Positions 1 through 6,604 of a stretch of DNA of 64,000 nucleotides are shown one piece after another. The notes below the pieces were generated by a model, which worked only from the letters and a program-made list of their open reading frames with translations, ran no database searches and had not been told where the DNA came from. Made by a program: the position numbers and the translations under genes. How positions within the stretch are numbered: position 1 is the stretch's first letter; each line of letters starts with the position of its first letter. The DNA comes from Actinacidiphila epipremni. GTDB lineage: Bacteria > Actinomycetota > Actinomycetes > Streptomycetales > Streptomycetaceae. The stretch lies in the NCBI RefSeq assembly GCF_012034175.1, contig NZ_JAATEJ010000034.1, forward strand, positions 1-64,000. Reading direction: 5' to 3'.

Positions 1-22
1 ACGGCCCGATAGGTGTCGCGTC

Positions 23-268
23 GTCATGCCTGACGGCATGACTGTGGGTAAGTCAAGGTTCGGGCCCTGGCGGGCCCGAGTTGGTGGTGCTGGTACCGGG
101 AACGGGATGGGCCTGACGGCCCATGAGGCAACGGTTCGGCGTTGCTCGGCTTCTGGCGAGCCGAGCTTGAGAGACCGAGGAACACATGGGGCGCCTGCCG
201 GCGCCCAGTGATGTCAAAGGTTCTGGTTTCACAGTTATTTGAGTTGGCTCTCCCCTGCCGGGGAGAGC
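23..268. repeat. Cluster of short perfect hairpins
   Basis: A non-coding stretch packed with short perfect inverted repeats, most with a 4-nt loop beginning TG. Stems are at 23-30/35-42 (loop TGAC), 61-67/72-78 (TGGC), 107-113/118-124 (TGAC), 189-195/200-206 (TGCC) and 247-255/260-268 (TGCC), plus an 8-bp stem at 144-151/159-166 with a 7-nt loop. The last two stems before 247 lie in the first copy of a 78-bp direct repeat and recur in the second. Such density is unusual outside telomeres, origins or hairpin recombination sites; the role is unknown and no gene is convincing here. Confidence 0.7.
133..210. repeat. 78-bp direct repeat, copy 1
   Basis: This 78-bp segment is repeated exactly at 276-353, with 65 bp between copies. 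It starts GGTTCGGCGTTGC, ends GGCGCCCAGTG and holds two hairpins. It ends where the 65-bp spacer, which has its own 9-bp hairpin, begins. I see no coding sense in it. Confidence 0.9.
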
Positions 269-275
269 TCAGCAA

Positions 276-353
276 GGTTCGGCGTTGCTCGGCTTCTGGC
301 GAGCCGAGCTTGAGAGACCGAGGAACACATGGGGCGCCTGCCGGCGCCCAGTG
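276..353. repeat. 78-bp direct repeat, copy 2
   Basis: Second exact copy of the 78-bp unit at 133-210. Its two hairpins fall at about 287-309 and 332-349. After it, 354-695 shows no gene or clear structure. Confidence 0.9.
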
Positions 354-695
354 TGGAGTCCGGCGGCACGTTGCCGACCCGTCACGAAAGCAGCTACGCG
401 TGAGGGAAGTCCTTGCTGACTGTTCATCACACCGGTCTGGTGGTGCCTCGCTCGCCCGTACCGGCGTGGGCCGCCCAGGTACGGCGATCGCGTCGATCCG
501 GTCAGCGCTGACTACCAGTCCGCCGGCGCGCTTGCCGGTGGCGTCCGCGTCTTCTCCCGGAGCTGCAGGCAGCCTCGCGTTGCTGCTTCGCGCGGCTTGG
601 TTTCCTGATCGACCGCCATGGTGATGGCGGTCGCGTGCCAAGGGGAACGCGTCTCCGAACCAGCAGCCCGATTACCGGGACTCGCCGGTTTCCGG

Positions 696-732
696 TTCCA
701 TCATAGACTTCTATGAAGTCTATGATGGAAGC
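696..732 (+). promoter_or_regulatory. Palindromic operator over a leaderless promoter
   Basis: A perfect inverted repeat with 16-bp arms (696-711 and 715-730) and a 3-nt centre lies directly before the ATG at 733. It is an AT-rich island in GC-rich DNA. TATGAT at 721-726 is a near-consensus -10 element that would start transcription at about 733, so the mRNA is probably leaderless, and no Shine-Dalgarno sequence is present. The inference is that the XRE protein encoded next binds this palindrome and represses itself; the -35 region is poor. Confidence 0.75.
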
Positions 733-1971
733 ATGACCCGTCGGCTCGAACCTCTCGCGCACGGCGTGCTGGTTCTCCTGCGTCGCGACGCCGGATTAAG
801 CCAGGTACGGCTTGCAGAGAGGGTGGGGGTGTCGGCCCGGCAGATCGCGAACTACGAGCAGGGGTGCCATTCGCCCGCTCCTGGCACCCTGGTCAGGCTT
901 GCTGAGGCTCTGTGCACCTCCCCTCAGGCTCTGGCCGGGGTCCCGGTGGGTGAGGAATCGCTCGGGGATCTGCGGCGCTTTGCCGGCCTGGATCGGGTGC
1001 GGGCCGTACGCCTGCTCAGGAGCCGACTTCCGGAGGGGCTAGGGCCAACGGAGTGGAAGCTGCAGGCCATTGAGTCCGGTCAGGACGTCGTGGCGTGGAT
1101 GGACCCTGCACTTCTCAAGAGAGTCATCGCGGCGCTGGCGGAGACCTATGGCGTTTCACCCGACGTCGTCCGGCGCAGCTGGTTCCGTGCGTTTCCCGGT
1201 CAGGCCCACCTCCTGCGGGAGGACATTCCTGGGGCCGCGTCGCCGAAGCCGAAGAGTCCGTCCCGCGCGCAGCAGGCGTGGCGTGATCTCAATGCGCGGC
1301 AGCGTGCGTACCTGGCGGCCTGTTTTCGGGAGGATCAGCGCGCCGAGCGGGAGGCGGAGGAGCATCGTTCCGCAGGGCGTGATCCGGGGCCGGCTTCCCA
1401 GTGGCGGCGCGTTCCGTTCGCAGTGAGGGCTGATCCGGCGTTCACTGCGTACACCGATGTTCAGGAGCGTCTGCGAGCTGAGGGCCGGCACGATGCCGGA
1501 GCGGGTGCGACGCTGCATGCCCTGGCGCGGCGCGGGCTGCTGAGGGTTAGTGAGGACCAGGTCGAGGTGTTCCCTGTGGGTTTCGTGCCGAGGGTCGTGG
1601 TGGAGATGACGCGGGTGGGCCGGGCGTGTGCGCGGGCGGGGCTGCGGGAGGGGGCACCGCGGCGGCCGCCCGGGGGTCTGCTTTCGGAGTGGTTGTGGCG
1701 CGCGCTGGTCAAAGTGGCCGAGGCGGGAGCTGATGGGTTGGCGGAGGACGACCTGTGGGGCAGGGCGAAGTTCTATCTGGGCACGGGGTACCGGCCACGT
1801 GGTGTGCTCAGCCGCGGGTACATCGACTGCGTCGCTGTAGAGGAGAGGCCGACTGGGGCGGGGCCTGGTCGGAGTTTTCACTGGGTGGTGACGGCGGCTG
1901 GCCGGTCGCACATCGCTGAAAATCTGCAGAGGTACGAGGACTTGTATCCGCGGAGGGATGCGGGGAACTGA
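733..1971 (+). CDS. XRE-family HTH regulator (412 aa)
   Basis: DNA-binding regulator. A lambda-repressor-like HTH lies at about residues 13-65 (RRDAGLSQVRLAERVGVSAR then NYEQG), a standard XRE pattern. The remaining roughly 340 residues match nothing I recognise; they are arginine-rich and may include winged-helix segments near the C-terminus. ATG 733 is chosen because it sits 7 nt after a strong -10 and abuts the 16-bp palindrome, implying autoregulation. Codon 22 (796-798) is TTA, so translation should depend on the bldA tRNA. It stands 86 bp before the pPIWI-RE genes on the same strand and could regulate them; that link is inferred from position only. Confidence 0.85.
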   Translation: MTRRLEPLAHGVLVLLRRDAGLSQVRLAERVGVSARQIANYEQGCHSPAPGTLVRLAEALCTSPQALAGVPVGEESLGDLRRFAGLDRVRAVRLLRSRLPEGLGPTEWKLQAIESGQDVVAWMDPALLKRVIAALAETYGVSPDVVRRSWFRAFPGQAHLLREDIPGAASPKPKSPSRAQQAWRDLNARQRAYLAACFREDQRAEREAEEHRSAGRDPGPASQWRRVPFAVRADPAFTAYTDVQERLRAEGRHDAGAGATLHALARRGLLRVSEDQVEVFPVGFVPRVVVEMTRVGRACARAGLREGAPRRPPGGLLSEWLWRALVKVAEAGADGLAEDDLWGRAKFYLGTGYRPRGVLSRGYIDCVAVEERPTGAGPGRSFHWVVTAAGRSHIAENLQRYEDLYPRRDAGN

Positions 1972-2044
1972 TCCGCACGGAGAAGCCAAATTCGCACACT
2001 TGATTGATTTAGGTGGTGCGCGCTGGATTGTCAGTGGTGCCCTC

Positions 2045-2057
2045 TACAGTGCCCGGC
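2045..2057 (+). promoter_or_regulatory. Possible leaderless promoter of the pPIWI-RE operon
   Basis: TACAGT at 2045-2050 fits a -10 element and would start RNA at about the A of ATG 2058. There is no ribosome-binding site before that ATG. No convincing -35 is seen at the usual distance, so this is tentative. Confidence 0.35.
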
Positions 2058-3296
2058 ATGGATTCTTCGACAGTCAGCGGCTTATCGGATGCTTCCGTCC
2101 GGCACATGGTGATGGCGTCTGCGGCGATGGCGGCCAAGGCGCTCACCGATACTGAGCAGCCGCCCGAGGCGCGGCTGCGGACGCTGATGGACGCGCACGG
2201 CCGCGTTCTGGCTGCCCGCAGCCCCGGCGTCCCTTTGCCTTTCGGTGTCTTCCGGGAGTTGCTGAGTGGAGATCTGTCGAGGCTGCTGCCCGACACGGTT
2301 CCGGCCGAGGAGATGGACGGCGTCCGACTCATCGCACCGGACGGGAGTTTCGAGGAGGACTACTTCGACCTGCAGGTCGAACAGCGGGTCGTGCTGCGGG
2401 CGTTGGCGAAGACCACCCGGGAGGGGCGCACGACCAGCACGGAGATCCTCGAGGCGGAAATGGATCAGGATCGTGTGTTCTCGGCGCTGAGGAAAAGGAT
2501 GGACCAGGATGCCTACGTCCACGGTCGTTCCAGTCTGATCCGCACACCGGCCGGGCCGGACAAGGACTTGCGTCGCCTGAACCTGCCCAGCAGTGTCGCC
2601 GAGTTCTACCGGCCGATCACCTTCGATGCTGTCTGGGACCGCTGGTGGTTCGCGTGCCCGATCTGCCGCTGGCCCATGCGGGTCACCGTTCACGCGCGAC
2701 GGGGCGGCGCGAGGACGGGCAGCGTGCGCTGCTTCCATCGGCCGCATACCGCTTGGGGTGCCGCGTTCACGTTCAAGATTCCCGAGCTGGGTCGGCCGCC
2801 CGTACTGGTCCCCGGCCCTCCCCCAGCCCGGCCTGTCGGCGAGCAGGCGGTGCTCTTCGCCGATACTACCGGGCATGTGCCCGAGCCCCTCCCTGCTGAG
2901 GGGCACAAGGCCCTGTCACGGGGGGTGTGGCGCTGGACCACCATCCCCGGGCTGGTGGAGATCGCCCTGTACGACGCGCTGGCCGAGCGGGGGCTGGAGC
3001 CGCAACTGTGGCCCGACCTGGATGCCTACGACCTGTACGTGCGGGCGGGGAAGGGACGGGCCGTCAGGGAGTTCCGTATCGATGTCAAGGACTACACCTC
3101 GGCGATCCTGCTGGCCAAGAAGGTGCAGGCGGACGGCGGGGACGCCGGTGGAGCCGACTGGCTGGTGGTGCCCGACTACCGGGAATCGAGCCTGCCGCTG
3201 CTCGGCAGGGTCTGCGAGGAGTTCGACCTCGACGTGGCGACAGCGGGCGGGATCGGCGCGCTGATCTGCCGGACGGCAGGTGTGCCGTGGGCGTGA
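2058..3296 (+). CDS. pPIWI-RE system restriction-endonuclease-fold protein (412 aa)
   Basis: First gene of the pPIWI-RE three-gene island, a predicted prokaryotic-Argonaute-like defence system made of a REase-fold protein, a DinG-type helicase and a PIWI-RE protein. The C-terminal third holds a PD-(D/E)xK-type core: D325 (AYDLYV), then D342 and K344 in FRIDVKDY. A possible metal site precedes it (CPICRWPM and a later CFHRPH). The N-terminal half is helical and probably the system-specific domain. ATG 2058 is preferred to an upstream in-frame GTG at 2013 because of the leaderless context. Its TGA overlaps the next gene's GTG by 4 bp (GTGA), so the two are translationally coupled. Assignment rests on gene order and family recollection; the nuclease core is visible. 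Confidence 0.75.
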   Translation: MDSSTVSGLSDASVRHMVMASAAMAAKALTDTEQPPEARLRTLMDAHGRVLAARSPGVPLPFGVFRELLSGDLSRLLPDTVPAEEMDGVRLIAPDGSFEEDYFDLQVEQRVVLRALAKTTREGRTTSTEILEAEMDQDRVFSALRKRMDQDAYVHGRSSLIRTPAGPDKDLRRLNLPSSVAEFYRPITFDAVWDRWWFACPICRWPMRVTVHARRGGARTGSVRCFHRPHTAWGAAFTFKIPELGRPPVLVPGPPPARPVGEQAVLFADTTGHVPEPLPAEGHKALSRGVWRWTTIPGLVEIALYDALAERGLEPQLWPDLDAYDLYVRAGKGRAVREFRIDVKDYTSAILLAKKVQADGGDAGGADWLVVPDYRESSLPLLGRVCEEFDLDVATAGGIGALICRTAGVPWA

Positions 3297-6200
3297 AGCT
3301 GTCGAAGAGCACCGGCGCGGTGGGAGCCGCGCTGGCGCTGGCCGGCCACTACTTCCCTGACCGGGACGAGGCCGGGAACGTCCTGGCGCGCTTTCGTCAT
3401 GCCGCGTTCCTCCTCAGCGGCCAGCTGGACAAGTGGGCCGGCTGGCAGGATCTGCCGCACGAGGAGAAGCAGAGGATCGGCCAGGTCACGGCGTCTGCTC
3501 CCGAGGAGCTGGCCGGGCTGGGAGTGTTCACGTCCCGGGCACGGTCACTGCTCGACGTCGCCCCGGGTGAGCCGCCCGCGATCCCGTTCACTCCGGCGGA
3601 CGTGGTGGAACACGCCGAGGCCGCGGTCCCTGTGGTGGGCGGGGATCCGCTGGACTACGTTGACCGGACGCTGGCCCGGCTGTGCCGTGACCACCCGCGG
3701 CGCAGGCCCGTCCCGCCAGCGACGCCGGGCATCTGGCTGCCCCGCACGCAGTACTCCGCCGGGGCGGGACTCATCCAGGGCAGAACCACTATCCCCCTGT
3801 TCGACAAGGCTCCCCCGTCCGCGCAGTCGGCCGATCTGCCAGAGGTGCACACGGTGCCCTATCAGGCCGAGGTCCCCGTGCCCACCGGTGAGCTCCTGGA
3901 GCTCGCCGGCCGTATCGACGAGCGCTACCTGCCCGAGGACCGCTACGTGCAAGCGGTGCTGGCCGGCCTGTTCGCACAGTTGCACACCACCGACAGCGTC
4001 GCCGTCAGGGACCTGATCCAGCTGCTTTCCGGGGGGCTGGAAATCCTCAACGCGCCCACCGGTACCGGCAAGAGCGTCATGGTGCGGGTAGCGGCCTCCT
4101 GGTTCGCGATCAACGGCAGGACCCTCACCATCGTGCTGCCGACGGTGGAGGCAACGCTGTCCGCGGCGTGGGACATCGAGCAGGACCTGCGGCATCTGGG
4201 CCGGCCGGAGACATGCACGCCGCTGATGTCGCCGTCGCGGCTGCACGAGCGGGCGATGAAGGTCGCCGCGCGCATCGAGGGTCCGCTGCTGGAGCAGCCG
4301 GACAAAACGGCGTGGAAGCTGGATCAGCTTTCGTACGGATGCGCGCTCAGTCATCACACGCAGTCCACCCATCCCTATCCCCCGGGTGAGGAGCCGTGCC
4401 GGCCGCTGATTCCGCTGCCGCCGGCCTCCGGGCTCGCGTCCTGCCCGTGGATGTCGACCTGCGGCAAGTACGAGCAGCACCGTCGCGCCTGCACGGCCTC
4501 GGTAGTGGTCACCAACCACCACAACTTCATGGTCGGCCGTTTCCATCTCGGGATCCTGCTGGACGGACGGGCGGTGGCTGACCTGTCCGTCGCGGAGTTC
4601 GCCTTCCGCCGCTCGCACGCCCTGATGATCGACGAGGTCGACCAGTTCCAGTCGACCGCCCTCGACCTGTGCTCCAGCGAACTCGTCCTGGACTCGCGGC
4701 GCCAGCCGGCCGTGCCCCTGCGCGAGCTGGACGAGGACAAAGCCAAGCTGCCTCCCGAAGCGGTCAAGGCACTGTCCCCCACGATCTCGCACGCCCGCTA
4801 CCTGTCGGAGTTCCTCCTGGCCAGCATCTGCCAGAACCTGCTGCACCTGCGGCACTACGAGGGTCACGGTGCCGCCCGGGACCGGCCCGGCGTCAACAGC
4901 ACCGGATGGCACCTGGCCGGCAGCCGCGACCGGCGCCTGATCTCACTGCTGTTCCCCGACCAGGGCATCACCAGCGAGCAGGAGATCCCCGGGGAACTGT
5001 TTGACACCCTCAACGCACTGCGCCCGGCCCATCCCGGCACCGGCGAGGAGCCCTCGCCTGACGACAGCCAGCCCGTGCTCGAGCCGCACCTGGTCACGGT
5101 GCGCGACCTGCTGGGAGACCTGCTGGCGCCGCGCGGAGAAGACCTGCTCGCGCAGGTCCAGCTCGACCTCCACGACGCGCTCGAGGACACCGTGAAGGAC
5201 CCGCACGAGCGCAGCGAAGCCGTCGAACTGCTTATCGTGCGGATGTGGCTGGCCGAGCTCGACGACACTTTGGCGCTGCTGCGCAACAAAACGGCGCAGC
5301 TGCGGTCGGTCGGCCTGCGCTCGGCACGCAAACTCGCGCAGCGCCTGGAGACCGGTGTCGCCGGCAGCATCCTGCCCTACGGCATGCTCGGCAAGGCGAT
5401 CGTCGGCTACCGGATCACCGGTCTGGACAACCCTGAGAAGAACGCCGAGCTGACCGCGCAGAGCATCAGCGGCGACCCGCACACCTACACCGCGCAGCTC
5501 GGAAGCATCGTCTCCCTCGCGCTGGCCGGCACCGAGCGTCCGGTGATGGGCCTGTCGGCCACCGCCTACTTCCCCCAGGCTGTCCGCGAGCACGTCCACG
5601 CACCCGTCAAGTGGTGGATGACTGACGCCGCCCCGGACAGCATCCGTGCCCGCCGGCACATGATCACCAACTCGGTCACCAACAAGGCCATCCAGATCTC
5701 CGGCCTCCCCCAGCACCTCAAACGGGAAGCCCTGATCACCCTCGGCGACCGCCTGTACGACACGGTGATCCACAAGGAGCTCGCCCGGATCGCCCGTACC
5801 GATCCCGACCGCGCGCACGCGGCGGTCGTCGTCAACTCCTACGAGCACTGCCGCCATGTGGCTCTCGGTATCCACTCCGCCGGCCAGTACACCGGGGGCC
5901 TGTGCGTGGCCGTCCCTGCGGACCGGCGATGGCGCGACAAGCTGCCCCCGCTGCCGCCCGGCATCGTGGAGCTGACGCCGGACGAGTTCGAGGACTTCCC
6001 CAACCGGGGCACGATCCTGGTGGTGCCGATGGCCCGCATCGCCCGCGGGCTGAACATCGTCATTGGCACCAAGTCCGCCATCACCCCGGTCTACCTGTGC
6101 ACCCGCCCGCTGGCGCTGCTGACCGACCCCGCAGAGATGTACGCCAGCGTCAACGCCGCAGGAATCGCCGCCCTCGCAGACCACGCCGGCGCCGACCCCG

Positions 6201-6559
6201 TCGACGGGCTGCGTGAGGCCCGGGCGGCGGCCTGGGCCCGTTTGGGCATGATCATGAGGTCCGCGCCGGGGTTCATCAGCACCGCCCACGCCCTGCAGGA
6301 AGAGATCGTCGCCGGCATGGTCGTCGACATGATCCAGCTCGCCGGGCGGGCCCGCCGCGGCGGCACCGACATGACCCTCCACCTCGTGGACTACGCCTTC
6401 CACGAGGACTCCTGGCAGTCCGATCTCGCCGGCATCCTGCGGCGCATGCACCGCCGCTGGTCCCCCGACGTCCGCCGGCAGATGAACGCCATCTACCGGG
6501 AGGCACTCGCCGCGTTCCTGGCCTACGCCGGCATCGACCCCGACGACGACCGCCTGTAG
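3293..6559 (+). CDS. pPIWI-RE system DinG/XPD-type helicase (1088 aa)
   Basis: SF2 DNA helicase of the DinG/XPD class, predicted second component of pPIWI-RE. Walker A APTGTGKS lies at residues 254-261. A cysteine-rich insert at about 350-400 (EEPC, ASCPWMSTCGKY, RRAC) matches the 4Fe-4S site typical of DinG/XPD. The Walker B variant MIDEVDQF is at about 445, and the motif VI-like QLAGRARRGG is near the C-terminus. The start is GTG 3293 in a GTGA overlap with the upstream stop; GTG 3287 is an alternative. The roughly 250 residues before the P-loop are the part likely to be specific to this system. The PIWI-RE gene follows 45 bp downstream behind GAAGGAA. Confidence 0.85.
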   Translation: MKLSKSTGAVGAALALAGHYFPDRDEAGNVLARFRHAAFLLSGQLDKWAGWQDLPHEEKQRIGQVTASAPEELAGLGVFTSRARSLLDVAPGEPPAIPFTPADVVEHAEAAVPVVGGDPLDYVDRTLARLCRDHPRRRPVPPATPGIWLPRTQYSAGAGLIQGRTTIPLFDKAPPSAQSADLPEVHTVPYQAEVPVPTGELLELAGRIDERYLPEDRYVQAVLAGLFAQLHTTDSVAVRDLIQLLSGGLEILNAPTGTGKSVMVRVAASWFAINGRTLTIVLPTVEATLSAAWDIEQDLRHLGRPETCTPLMSPSRLHERAMKVAARIEGPLLEQPDKTAWKLDQLSYGCALSHHTQSTHPYPPGEEPCRPLIPLPPASGLASCPWMSTCGKYEQHRRACTASVVVTNHHNFMVGRFHLGILLDGRAVADLSVAEFAFRRSHALMIDEVDQFQSTALDLCSSELVLDSRRQPAVPLRELDEDKAKLPPEAVKALSPTISHARYLSEFLLASICQNLLHLRHYEGHGAARDRPGVNSTGWHLAGSRDRRLISLLFPDQGITSEQEIPGELFDTLNALRPAHPGTGEEPSPDDSQPVLEPHLVTVRDLLGDLLAPRGEDLLAQVQLDLHDALEDTVKDPHERSEAVELLIVRMWLAELDDTLALLRNKTAQLRSVGLRSARKLAQRLETGVAGSILPYGMLGKAIVGYRITGLDNPEKNAELTAQSISGDPHTYTAQLGSIVSLALAGTERPVMGLSATAYFPQAVREHVHAPVKWWMTDAAPDSIRARRHMITNSVTNKAIQISGLPQHLKREALITLGDRLYDTVIHKELARIARTDPDRAHAAVVVNSYEHCRHVALGIHSAGQYTGGLCVAVPADRRWRDKLPPLPPGIVELTPDEFEDFPNRGTILVVPMARIARGLNIVIGTKSAITPVYLCTRPLALLTDPAEMYASVNAAGIAALADHAGADPVDGLREARAAAWARLGMIMRSAPGFISTAHALQEEIVAGMVVDMIQLAGRARRGGTDMTLHLVDYAFHEDSWQSDLAGILRRMHRRWSPDVRRQMNAIYREALAAFLAYAGIDPDDDRL

Positions 6560-6604
6560 ATCCGCACCCGCCCTCGCCGAAGACATCACGAAGGAACCCG
6601 TTCC

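Noticed and set aside
23-268. Streptomyces telomere end
   Set aside because: Hairpins are dense, but loops are TGNC instead of the usual purine 3-nt loops, the known telomere start sequence is absent, and the window edge need not be a DNA end.
1-360. CRISPR array
   Set aside because: Only two repeat copies of 78 bp with one 65-bp spacer, and no cas genes; the unit is too long and contains several hairpins.
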